In this document: one piece after another, positions 9,303 to 17,002 of the stretch | How the letters are laid out: each line of letters begins with the position of its first letter | Position numbering within the stretch: position 1 is the stretch's first letter | DNA from: Planctomycetes bacterium UBA1135 | GTDB lineage: Bacteria; Planctomycetota; UBA1135 | Reading direction: 5' to 3' | NCBI GenBank assembly: GCA_002311925.1 | Contig: DCAK01000038.1 | Coordinates: forward strand, 419 to 17,922 | DNA: 17,504 bases | Translations under genes and position numbers: made by a program | Notes under the pieces: generated by a model | Told to the model about the DNA's origin: nothing | What the model saw: only the letters and a program-made list of their open reading frames with translations | Databases searched by the model: none

Positions 9303-9749
9303 ATGGAAACCACCCTCCTTCTGCTCAAACCCGACGCCCTTCATCGGGGCTTCGCCGGCCGAATTCTTTCTCGATTCGAGGACAAGGGTCTTCAAATTGT
9401 CGGCCTGCGCATGCTCCAGATGGACGCCGAACTGGCCGCCCAGCATTACGCGGACCACGTGGACAAACCCTTCTACAAAGGGCTGGTGGCCTTCATGACC
9501 TCCTCCCCCATCGTCGCCGCCGCCCTGCAAGGACCGGACGCCGTCGAAATCGTCCGAAAAATCATGGGCGCGACATTCGGCCCCGACGCCGAGTCCGGTT
9601 CCATCCGAGGAGATTTCAGCTGCACGAAGACCTACAACCTAGTCCACGGTTCCGATTCACCAGAAAGCGCCGAAAGGGAATTGGCTCTTTTCTTTCCCGA
9701 TGGGAATCTGGATTGGGAACCCACCCAGGGCCGCTGGACCCGAGAGTAG
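9303..9749 (+). CDS. ndk: Nucleoside diphosphate kinase
   Basis: Transfers the gamma phosphate of ATP to other nucleoside diphosphates through a phospho-histidine. The 148 residues fit the family of about 140-150. TLLLLKPDA opens the protein, GSIRGDF lies at 99-105, and the active-site NLVHGSDSPESAERE at 112-126 carries His115. The usual QIGRN stretch before the histidine is SCTKTYN here, a mild variation. ATG at 9303 is set by the conserved N-terminus; no strong ribosome-binding site precedes it. It is divergent from the atp operon, and a putative lipoprotein gene follows after 47 bases. Confidence 0.97.
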   Translation: METTLLLLKPDALHRGFAGRILSRFEDKGLQIVGLRMLQMDAELAAQHYADHVDKPFYKGLVAFMTSSPIVAAALQGPDAVEIVRKIMGATFGPDAESGSIRGDFSCTKTYNLVHGSDSPESAERELALFFPDGNLDWEPTQGRWTRE

Positions 9750-9796
9750 AGGTGACCCGGTTCACGGGCCCGGCTACTTCGGGCTCAAGCTTCGCC

Positions 9797-10777
9797 ATGC
9801 GCTTTCCCTCTCTCCTTCTTTTCCTCTGTGCCTGCTCCCTTTCCGAGGAGGAGGAAGACCAGCTGGCCGCCCATCTCCAGAGGGCCCAAATCTATTTCGA
9901 CAACCGGGATTATCCAAGGGCCCAGCAACAGGCGAACCTGGGGCTGATCATTGAACCCGAAAACCCAACCCTGAACCACATCATGGGGCGAGCCTTGCTC
10001 GGAATGCATGACATCCAGTCCGTGAGAAATTCAGGGGCCTTCCTCAAGGTAGCCCACGAAGACATGGATTCGGCGCGCACCGCCTATTCCTTGGGTGAAT
10101 ACCACCTGCGATTGGCCGAGCTCATGCTGAAGCGGGCCGAGCATCTCAAAGCGCGGGCGGCAGGTTTGCCGGAGGAGGAGGCCCAGGACATGGAAAAGCG
10201 AGCCGCAAGGACGGTATCCAATTCCGGGATTGAGTTGGTCGTTGCGCGCGAACTCCTGGAGACCGCCGTGGCCAAGTTCCCGGAAAATCCGCATGCTTTG
10301 AGACTCCTGGCCAACTGCTGCGCCCATCAAAGAGACAAAAATCGGGCCCTGGTCGTTCTGGGGGACCTCGTACAGATCATGGGGAAATCCAGGGCCTACA
10401 AGAATGAGAAGCTCGCCCTGCAGTCGCTGTCCGTTGCGGACGAAAGACGGTTGCGGAAAGGGGTGCGAGCGGACATCTCCATGGAAATCCACGCACGAGG
10501 CTTGATTGCCACTATTCTCATGAACGGCAAGGACTTCGCCTCCGCGGAACTCGAATTCAATCAAATTCTCAACCTCGATCCCGGGGTAAATGAAGAGTAC
10601 TACAACCGGGGACTCTGCCGTTACCGCTTGGGTCGGCTGGGTGAGGCGGCATCCGACATGAGGACCTTCCTGGGAAGAACCTCGCTCGAGTTCAAATCGA
10701 AGACGGCTGTCAGGGCCTTGGACATCGTCTCCGAATACGAGGCTTTGCAGAAAACCGGCGCAGGTCCTTCTCCCTGA
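9797..10777 (+). CDS. TPR-repeat protein, putative lipoprotein, function unknown
   Basis: I do not recognise a specific family. From ATG at 9797 it is 326 residues. It begins MRFPSLLLFLCACS, a short hydrophobic signal ending in LCAC, a plausible lipobox with Cys13 as the lipid-carrying residue. The mature part is mostly helical with TPR-like units, clearest at about 26-68 (AQIYFDNRDYPRAQQQANLGL) and near the C-terminus (FNQILNLDPGVNEEYYNRGLCRYRLGRLGEA). A longer frame extends up to 9713 inside ndk, but it would bury the signal. The signal has only one positive charge, so export is likely but not certain. It probably shares the ndk transcript and converges on the anti-sigma gene with nine bases between stops. 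It may be a protein-interaction scaffold at the outer membrane. Confidence 0.75.
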   Translation: MRFPSLLLFLCACSLSEEEEDQLAAHLQRAQIYFDNRDYPRAQQQANLGLIIEPENPTLNHIMGRALLGMHDIQSVRNSGAFLKVAHEDMDSARTAYSLGEYHLRLAELMLKRAEHLKARAAGLPEEEAQDMEKRAARTVSNSGIELVVARELLETAVAKFPENPHALRLLANCCAHQRDKNRALVVLGDLVQIMGKSRAYKNEKLALQSLSVADERRLRKGVRADISMEIHARGLIATILMNGKDFASAELEFNQILNLDPGVNEEYYNRGLCRYRLGRLGEAASDMRTFLGRTSLEFKSKTAVRALDIVSEYEALQKTGAGPSP

Positions 10778-10786
10778 ACGAGCGGC

Positions 10787-11374
10787 TCAGCGGCGAGGAT
10801 GGCCCACGAGCAGAGCCCCGGTTTCCCTTTCAGCGCGAGCCGCTTCCTCCAACGCGCTTTGAATGACGATTCCCAGGGCCTCGGCGGGTGAATGAGTCGT
10901 GCGCGCCAATTGTCCCGGTTGGCGAAAACCAAACCGGTTTTGAGCTTGAATGGCGGAAGCGACTGCAATGGGCAGAAGAGGCCTCATGGGCATCCTGGCC
11001 TGAACCCCATTCTCAACCAGAGGAGCCGGCCCCTGGAATGAGGAAAGGAGGGCGGGAAGGAAGAAAGCGATGGATGCGGCCGCCGTCATGAGCCCCATTC
11101 CCAAGAAAAGATTCCGGCGGCGAGGTGCGGAGAGACGTTGGGCAGCGTCCACGGCATCCAGGCGGGGTTCGATTTCGGCCCACAACCCAGGAGGGACCGG
11201 CTCGACGGAGCCGAGGGAATCCTGCAACTGAGCGCGCGCAGTTCGGTGGGAAGCCGCCAAGCTTGCACAAGCGGGGCAGCCAACCAGATGGCTTTCCACC
11301 TCGGCGGCTTCGCCCAATGAAAGGTCGCCCCCCGAGTGCAGGGGAATCAACTCGCTCATGCGGCGGCAGGTCAC
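10787..11374 (-). CDS. Zinc-finger anti-sigma factor, single membrane span
   Basis: Predicted to hold the adjacent ECF sigma factor inactive at the membrane. From GTG at 11374 it has 195 residues. Cys3 and the H29-x3-C33-x2-C36 motif (HLVGCPAC) form the zinc-binding anti-sigma domain of the zf-HC2 type. A membrane span follows RRR at about 95-116 (LFLGMGLMTAAASIAFFLPAL), leaving about 80 residues outside, with no recognised sensor domain. The GTG start is preferred because it puts Cys3 at the usual place, has GGAGG nine bases upstream, and overlaps the sigma stop as GTGA. The open frame extends to 11455 but would lie inside the sigma gene. Confidence 0.87.
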   Translation of the reverse strand: MTCRRMSELIPLHSGGDLSLGEAAEVESHLVGCPACASLAASHRTARAQLQDSLGSVEPVPPGLWAEIEPRLDAVDAAQRLSAPRRRNLFLGMGLMTAAASIAFFLPALLSSFQGPAPLVENGVQARMPMRPLLPIAVASAIQAQNRFGFRQPGQLARTTHSPAEALGIVIQSALEEAARAERETGALLVGHPRR

Positions 11375-12075
11375 AGTTCTCCACCTCCGAGGTCGGGACC
11401 GAGGGTGCGTTCCCATTGGGCACGAAAAAGTTTGCGTGCATGGTGGAGGCGCCACCTGACGGTGCCAGCCTTGGCGCCCACTCTCTCACCGATTTCAGAA
11501 CATCCCAAACCTTCCAGCTCGCGCAGGGTAAGGACCATCCTAAATTTTTCAGGTAGGGAGTTGAGAACACTCAGAACTTGATTCTTGCGTTCTTCACGGG
11601 AAGCCGACCGGACGGGGCCGAGTTCCCGGCCGTCCCAATCTCCGACAAGGCCCATGGCGGCCCCGGGAGTTCCAGAAGCTTGGCGACGGGCGCGGTCCAC
11701 CGCCTGGTTGCGCAGGATGCGATAAAACCAGGTGCTGAACCGGCGCTTCAGGTCGAAGCGGTCGCGATGGGCGTAGATTTTCAGGAAGACGTCCTGGGCG
11801 ACCTCGCGAGCGGTCTCCATGTTCAAGACTATGGAGCGGGCGGTATGAACGGCCTTGCCTTCGTATCTTTCCACGAGGAGGCGAAAAGCATCCCGGTCAT
11901 CGTTCTTGATGAGAGCGAAAAGCTCCTCGTCGGAAAGCTTGGCAAGGGAATGGGTCTCCGACGGAGATGCGGGAAGACCTGAGGGGGAAACAAGATGAAA
12001 CGCGGGGGATGCCATGTCCTTGCCCTTTCCTACGGGCTCATCAGCACCTTTGTTGGGGTCTTTCTTGGGTTTCAT
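11371..12075 (-). CDS. RNA polymerase sigma factor, ECF (sigma-70 family group 4)
   Basis: Directs RNA polymerase to a dedicated promoter set, probably in response to an envelope signal released through its anti-sigma partner. The 234 residues hold region 2 at about 59-131 (AFRLLVERYEGKAV, AREVAQDVFLKIY, FSTWFYRILRNQAVDRAR) and region 4 at about 165-220 (LPEKFRMVLTLRELEGLGCSEIGERVG, then GTVRWRLHHARK). The first 45 residues are an unusual, low-complexity extension. The ATG at 12075 overlaps the accA stop as ATGA and has GGAAG just upstream; a start at Met21 (12015) with AAGG upstream is an alternative that gives a more ordinary N-terminus. No promoter of its own is visible, so it is probably expressed with accA or from inside it. 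Confidence 0.93.
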   Translation of the reverse strand: MKPKKDPNKGADEPVGKGKDMASPAFHLVSPSGLPASPSETHSLAKLSDEELFALIKNDDRDAFRLLVERYEGKAVHTARSIVLNMETAREVAQDVFLKIYAHRDRFDLKRRFSTWFYRILRNQAVDRARRQASGTPGAAMGLVGDWDGRELGPVRSASREERKNQVLSVLNSLPEKFRMVLTLRELEGLGCSEIGERVGAKAGTVRWRLHHARKLFRAQWERTLGPDLGGGEL

Positions 12076-13205
12076 CCCCTTCCATCCCTCCCCTTTCCTG
12101 CGCGACGAGAGACGCCGCGGCCGGTCCGTCGAGTGGAAGCAGGAAGGACCGTGGCGTCGGAAGAACCGGGCCCGGGCGCGTCGTCCTTTTTCGTTTCGGC
12201 CTCGGCGACCGCCCTGGAGAGAACGGCGGTAGCGGAAGCAATATGGCGAAACTTTTCCCGCCTTCTGGAGAGAAGGTCATCCCCATCCAGGCTTTCGAGT
12301 TCTTCGAGCCAGGCGACAATCTGCTGCCCGACGGCGCGGATGGCCGCCTCGGCATTGGTGTGGGCGCCGCCGAGAGGTTCGGGAATGATGGCGTCGATGA
12401 TGCCGAATTTTTTGAGATCGATGGCAGTGAGCTTCAGGGCTTCGGCGGCCTTTTCCTTCCCCTCAGCGCTGCGCCAAAGAATGCTGGCGCAACCTTCAGG
12501 AGAGATCACCGAATACCAGGAATTTTCCAACATGCCGATGCGATCCCCGACCGCGATCCCCAAGGCCCCCCCTGACCCGCCTTCTCCGATGACGACGACG
12601 ACGATGGGGACTTTCACATCGAACATCTGGTAGATGTTTTCGGCGATGGCGCGAGCCTGACCGCGCTCTTCAGCGCCGACTCCCGGGTAGGCGCCCGGCG
12701 TGTTGACGAAAACGACAACCGGCAACTTCATGCGCTCGGCCAGTTTCATTTTTCTCAAGGCCTTGCGATAGCCCTCGGGGTGGGAGGAACCAAAATTGCA
12801 TTCAAGCCTTCCCTTGGTGGTGCGGCCCTTTCGCTGACCCACCACGAGGACTCTCTTGCCACACAATATTCCCAGTCCGGTGACCATGGCCCGGTCATCC
12901 CCGTAGAAACCGTCCCCGTGAAGCTCAACGAAATCGGTGCAGAGGGTCCGGATGTAATCGGTGGTCAAGGGCCGATCAGGGTGGCGGGCAACTTGGACCC
13001 GCTCCCAGGGGGTGAGATTGGAATAGGTCTCCCGGGTCAGGCGGGCGAGCCTGTCACGATAGAACTCCAATTCTTCGGACAAGTCGTGCGAAGTCCGTTC
13101 AGCGAGCTCCTCGAGTTCGACCAACCTCGAACGCACCTCCTCAATGGGTTGCTCGAAGGGGAGGGCGGTGCGCCCCTCGGTCTTCTTTTCCTTTTTGCCA
13201 GCCAT
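12072..13205 (-). CDS. accA: Acetyl-CoA carboxylase carboxyltransferase subunit alpha
   Basis: With AccD it moves the carboxyl group from biotin to acetyl-CoA, giving malonyl-CoA for fatty acid synthesis. The 377 residues include LPFEQPIEEVRSRLVELE near the N-terminus, ERVQVARHPDRPLTTDYI, ELHGD, NTPGAYPGVGAEERGQ, VVIGEGGSGGALGIAVGD, SVISPEGCASILW and IIPEPLGGAHTN, all in family order. AccA is usually about 320 residues; here about 50 extra residues (326-377) form a Ser/Thr-, Gly- and Arg-rich tail that ends in the overlap with the sigma factor gene. ATG at 13205 is divergent from purL, 66 bases apart. No accD is in the window, as is common. Confidence 0.97.
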   Translation of the reverse strand: MAGKKEKKTEGRTALPFEQPIEEVRSRLVELEELAERTSHDLSEELEFYRDRLARLTRETYSNLTPWERVQVARHPDRPLTTDYIRTLCTDFVELHGDGFYGDDRAMVTGLGILCGKRVLVVGQRKGRTTKGRLECNFGSSHPEGYRKALRKMKLAERMKLPVVVFVNTPGAYPGVGAEERGQARAIAENIYQMFDVKVPIVVVVIGEGGSGGALGIAVGDRIGMLENSWYSVISPEGCASILWRSAEGKEKAAEALKLTAIDLKKFGIIDAIIPEPLGGAHTNAEAAIRAVGQQIVAWLEELESLDGDDLLSRRREKFRHIASATAVLSRAVAEAETKKDDAPGPGSSDATVLPASTRRTGRGVSRRAGKGRDGRG

Positions 13206-13254
13206 CCTTTTGCTTGGGGAGTCATGGAAGCCTCCCCTCCGAAGCCCTAGGATA

Positions 13255-13270
13255 CCCCGCTCCCACGGGG
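13255..13270. repeat. Small inverted repeat just before the purL start
   Basis: CCCCG and CGGGG form a 5-bp inverted repeat with a 6-base loop, ending two bases before the purL ATG. In the purL mRNA this would pair the G-rich stretch that serves as its only possible ribosome-binding site. It may affect translation, but a 5-bp stem in GC-rich DNA can arise by chance. Confidence 0.35.
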
Positions 13271-13271
13271 G

Positions 13272-16175
13272 ATGGCCAACTTCCAGATGAATCCAGGCGC
13301 CTGGCGTGTCGAGTTAGAAGCCCGGTCGGGGCACCCCGATCCTGTGGGAGAAACCGCCCGTAAAGCCCTTGCCCACAGGGGTTTGGAACCTGATTCGGCC
13401 ATCCGCTCGGCGCGGGGATATCTTCTTCCCGGGAGCCTTGAACGGGAACAGGTTGCGGCAGTGGCCGAACGCCTTCTGGCTGATCCCGTGGCCGAGGAGA
13501 CCCGCATTTTCGAACCGGAAGAAATCCCGGAAGACGGAGGCTGCCGAATTGTCGTTCGAAGGCTGGCCGGGGTGGCGGACCCGGAGGGAATGTCTGCCTC
13601 CCATGCTTTGGCTCTTCTCGACATCCCCCTCAAGGAGGGGGAGCAGGTGGAAAGCTTGCGTTGTTTCCGGAGCTTGGGTCCTTTGGATTCCGCACAATTC
13701 TTGAAAGTGGCGACCCGGGCCTTGGCCAATCCCACCATCGAGGAAGTGACCCTCGCGAATGTGCCGATTCGCTCACGCCCCACCCCCATCCCCCAACCCA
13801 GCAAGCGCCGCGAGGTCCCTCTCCTGGAGAGCGACGAAAATGCCCTCGCCACCCTCTCCCGCGACATGGGCCTGGCCCTTTCCCGTGAGGAAATGCAGGC
13901 GATCCAGGCCTTCTTCGCCGCGGAAGGCCGGGAGCCCACCGATGTCGAGTTGGAAACCCTGGCCCAGACCTGGTCCGAGCACTGCAAGCACAAGACCCTC
14001 ACCGGTCCGGTCCGACTGGAAGTGAAGAACCCCGACGGCTCCACGGCTCGGAAGAAGCTCTACGGGAACCTCCTCAAGGAAACTATTTTCGAAGTCACCA
14101 ACAGGCTTTCACCCGATTGGTGCTGGAGCGTTTTCTCGGACAACGCGGGGGTGGTGGCCCTGACAGATGAGGTCGGAATCGCCGTCAAGGTGGAGACCCA
14201 CAATCACCCCAGCGCCCTCGACCCTTACGGCGGAGCCGGGACTGGAATCGGCGGGGTGATTCGCGACATCCTGGGAACAGGGCTTGGAGCCCGCCCCTTC
14301 GCAGCGACCGATGTTTTCTGCGTGGGTCTTGCCGGAGACGCTTCGACCGACCGGCCCCCCGGGACCCTCCATCCGGACCGTGTCCTGGAAGGGGTCGTCG
14401 CCGGCGTTCGGGATTATGGAAATCGAATGGGAATTCCGACTGTCGCCGGAACCGTGGTCCGACACCCCGGCTACATCGCCAATCCTCTCGTGTTCGCCGG
14501 GTGCATCGGTGAAATCCCCCGGGACAAGGTGGAAAAGGAATCCCTGCCCGGAGATTTCATCGTCGCGGTGGGAGGCCGCACGGGTCGAGACGGCATCCAC
14601 GGCGCCACTTTTTCCTCCGAAGCCCTCCATGAAGAATCCGAGACCGTGGACGCGGCCGCCGTTCAGATTGGCGACCCCATCACCGAAAAGAAGGTACTTG
14701 ACATTCTCATCGAGGCGAGGGATCGGGGCCTTTTCAGGTCGGTCACGGATTGCGGGGCAGGAGGATTTTCATCCGCTGTCGGCGAAATGGGCGAAGGGTG
14801 CGGGGCCTGGGTGGATCTTTCGGCTGCACCTCTCAAGTATCCGGGGCTTAGTTATTGGGAAATTTGGATTTCCGAAGCCCAGGAAAGGATGGTCTTCGCA
14901 GTTCCTCCGGAATGCCTGGAGGAGTTGGAGGAACTTTGCCGACTTCATGAGGTGGAGGCGACCTCTCTGGGAACCTTCACCGACACCGGCCGCCTGGTCC
15001 TGGAGTGGGAAGGAGAAACCGTTGCCGACTTGCCCATGGAATTTCTCCATGGCGGCGTTCCCCAGCCGGAACGATCCGCGCTTTGGCAGGACCCTGGATT
15101 GGGGAGCACACCATGGCCCGACCACCTGGACGAAGAGGCCCTTCTGTTGAAAGCGCTCGCCCACCCTTCAGTGGTATCCAAGGAATGGGTGGTGCGCCAA
15201 TACGACCATGAAGTCCAAGGCGGGACAGTTCTCAAGCCCTACCAAGGCAGCCAGGGAAGGGGCCCCGGCGATGGAACCGTGGTGAAGCCCGACCCCGGTC
15301 GCCCGGAAGGTGTCGCCATCGGATGCGGATTGGCCGTCCGGATTTCCGAGCTTGATCCGTGGGCCGGGGCCGCTTGTGCAGTTGACGAAGCCGTCCGCAA
15401 CGTCGTTGTCGCGGGAGGGAATCCGCATCGAATCGCCCTCCTGGACAATTTCTGCTGGGGGGATTGCCGCAAACCCGATCGACTGGGCTCGCTCGCCCTG
15501 GCCGCCGAAGGGTGCCACGACGCCGCCCTCGCTTTCGGAGCTCCCTTCATCAGCGGCAAGGATTCCTTGAACAATGAATACCGGGTCGGCGCGGAGGAAC
15601 ATCCCATCCCCCCCACCCTCCTCTGCACCGCGGTCGCCCCGCTCGCCGACACGGCCAAGGCCGTCAGCACCCCGCTTAAGAAGGAGGGGAATCTCCTTGT
15701 CCTTCTTGGCGTGACCTTGGGAGATGGCGGGGCTTCCGTGGCTTCCGACCTTCTCGAACTTCCGGATTCCAAGCCTCCTCGGCCCGACCTGGAAGCCGCC
15801 CCGACCTTGGTGGACGCCTTGGCCCGCGCCATCCAGAACGACCTGGTGGCCGCGGCTCACGATCTCTCCGAGGGTGGGCTGGCCGTGGCTGCTTCCGAGA
15901 TGGTCCTCGGTTCCAGTTTGGGGATTCTCCTCGACCCCGAAAGAGCCCCCGCTCTGGAGACTCTTCCCCGGGCGGCCCTTCTGTTCTCGGAAACTCCGAC
16001 CCGCTTTCTCCTGGAGGTCGACCCTGAAAACCTCGACACCCTGGACGGCCTCTTCAGGACCCTGCCCTGGCGCACCATCGGGGAGGTCGTCTCCAAGGCC
16101 GGTGTCCAATTCGTGAACGGCCCGTTTCTTGATACCCAGCGATTGGCGGATGCCAACAGAGGGGTCTCCCCATGA
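13272..16175 (+). CDS. purL: Phosphoribosylformylglycinamidine synthase, PurS-PurS-PurL fusion
   Basis: Catalyses the fourth step of purine synthesis, FGAR to FGAM, using ammonia from PurQ. The 967 residues exceed the roughly 740 of small-type PurL because of two PurS-like domains at the N-terminus: about 11-82 (RVELEARSGHPDPVGETARKAL, then AERLLADPVAEETRI) and about 91-166 (DPEGMSASHALALLDI, then ATRALANPTIEEVTL). The PurL part starts near 185, with WSEHC at 234-238, KVETHNHPSAL at 306-316, GGRTGRDGIHGATF at 434-447, TDCGAGGFSSAVGEMGE near 492-508 and ISGKDSLNNEY from 760. Separate PurS acts as a small dimer bridging PurL and PurQ, so a tandem copy would supply it in cis. ATG at 13272 has only a G-run upstream; Met6 (13287) is an alternative. 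The stop overlaps purQ as ATGA. Confidence 0.96.
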   Translation: MANFQMNPGAWRVELEARSGHPDPVGETARKALAHRGLEPDSAIRSARGYLLPGSLEREQVAAVAERLLADPVAEETRIFEPEEIPEDGGCRIVVRRLAGVADPEGMSASHALALLDIPLKEGEQVESLRCFRSLGPLDSAQFLKVATRALANPTIEEVTLANVPIRSRPTPIPQPSKRREVPLLESDENALATLSRDMGLALSREEMQAIQAFFAAEGREPTDVELETLAQTWSEHCKHKTLTGPVRLEVKNPDGSTARKKLYGNLLKETIFEVTNRLSPDWCWSVFSDNAGVVALTDEVGIAVKVETHNHPSALDPYGGAGTGIGGVIRDILGTGLGARPFAATDVFCVGLAGDASTDRPPGTLHPDRVLEGVVAGVRDYGNRMGIPTVAGTVVRHPGYIANPLVFAGCIGEIPRDKVEKESLPGDFIVAVGGRTGRDGIHGATFSSEALHEESETVDAAAVQIGDPITEKKVLDILIEARDRGLFRSVTDCGAGGFSSAVGEMGEGCGAWVDLSAAPLKYPGLSYWEIWISEAQERMVFAVPPECLEELEELCRLHEVEATSLGTFTDTGRLVLEWEGETVADLPMEFLHGGVPQPERSALWQDPGLGSTPWPDHLDEEALLLKALAHPSVVSKEWVVRQYDHEVQGGTVLKPYQGSQGRGPGDGTVVKPDPGRPEGVAIGCGLAVRISELDPWAGAACAVDEAVRNVVVAGGNPHRIALLDNFCWGDCRKPDRLGSLALAAEGCHDAALAFGAPFISGKDSLNNEYRVGAEEHPIPPTLLCTAVAPLADTAKAVSTPLKKEGNLLVLLGVTLGDGGASVASDLLELPDSKPPRPDLEAAPTLVDALARAIQNDLVAAAHDLSEGGLAVAASEMVLGSSLGILLDPERAPALETLPRAALLFSETPTRFLLEVDPENLDTLDGLFRTLPWRTIGEVVSKAGVQFVNGPFLDTQRLADANRGVSP

Positions 16176-16954
16176 AACCCCGGGTCCTTCAACTTTTCAC
16201 CGCAGGCATCAATTGCGACAGGGAGCTCAGGCACGCATTCGAGCTTGCCGGGGCCGAGGTTTCGGATGTTCACATCAGGGCCCTCGCGCAGGACCCCTCC
16301 CCTCTCAAGGAGTGCGACATGTTCGCCATTCCCGGAGGATTCACCTACGGGGACGACCTTGGAGCGGGGAGAATCCTGGCTCTCGAATTGGAGAAATTCC
16401 TGGGCTCCGCTCTTCAAGAGCACAGGGAGGACGGCGGCAGCATCTTCGGCGTCTGCAACGGCTTCCAGGTCCTGGTCAAGGCTGGACTCCTTCCCGGCCT
16501 CGAAGGCGTGAAGGCTTCCCTGACATGGAACCAATCCCACCGATTCGAATGTCGTTGGACCCGGCTCCTTCCGGCTCCTTCCCTTGCCGGCCTGGTCCCC
16601 GGCGGGAATTTCCTTCCCGCCCCCTCGGCTCATGCCGAAGGGCGGCTGGTCCTTGGCAATCCCGAGACCGACCTCTCCCGACTGGAAGAGGCGGGATGCA
16701 TCGCCCTTCGTTATGCCAACGCGCGAGGAGAGCCAACGGCTGCATACCCGGACTGTCCCAATGGCAGCACCGAGGGAATTGCCGGGCTTCTTTCCCCTTG
16801 CGGGCGCATTCTTGGCTTGATGCCCCACCCCGAGCGCAATCTTTCGGCTGAACACCTCCCCGATCGCGGAGCGGGGGAATGGGGCCTGGGCGGGGAAGGG
16901 GTGGATTTCTTCCGTGGGCTCCTCGCGCCCTATCTCGCCGGAACTCCGGCCTGA
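16172..16954 (+). CDS. purQ: Phosphoribosylformylglycinamidine synthase glutaminase subunit
   Basis: Class I glutamine amidotransferase that feeds ammonia to PurL. The 260 residues show PGGFTYGDDLGAGRI at 54-68, the nucleophile Cys95 in GVCNGFQVL and the His219/Glu221 pair in MPHPERN, so the triad is complete. Its ATG overlaps the purL stop as ATGA. The protein is longer than the 220-230 of Bacillus PurQ and resembles the variants of about 260 residues that go with longer PurL proteins. No separate purS is seen, in line with the PurS domains inside PurL. Confidence 0.96.
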   Translation: MKPRVLQLFTAGINCDRELRHAFELAGAEVSDVHIRALAQDPSPLKECDMFAIPGGFTYGDDLGAGRILALELEKFLGSALQEHREDGGSIFGVCNGFQVLVKAGLLPGLEGVKASLTWNQSHRFECRWTRLLPAPSLAGLVPGGNFLPAPSAHAEGRLVLGNPETDLSRLEEAGCIALRYANARGEPTAAYPDCPNGSTEGIAGLLSPCGRILGLMPHPERNLSAEHLPDRGAGEWGLGGEGVDFFRGLLAPYLAGTPA

Positions 16955-17002
16955 ACCTGGTTCTCCTCAAGGAAAGGCCGGGAATTCGCCGAAGGAGGGG
17001 CG

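Noticed and set aside
8200..9498. Plus-strand open frame opposite atpB, atpI and atpZ and over the start of ndk
   Set aside because: The product is rich in Arg, Pro and Gly without domains, and it crosses the divergent promoter region and ndk in a wrong frame.
10778..10786. Possible bidirectional terminator between the lipoprotein gene and the anti-sigma gene
   Set aside because: Only nine bases separate the two stops, and I find neither a stable stem nor a T-run on either strand.
13246..13251. CCTAGG palindrome between accA and purL as an operator
   Set aside because: A single 6-bp palindrome is expected by chance, and no second copy or flanking promoter pair supports it.
13206..13271. Divergent promoters for accA and purL
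   Set aside because: TATCCT on the minus strand and TAGGAT on the plus strand resemble -10 boxes, but neither has a -35 element at a suitable distance, so none was annotated.
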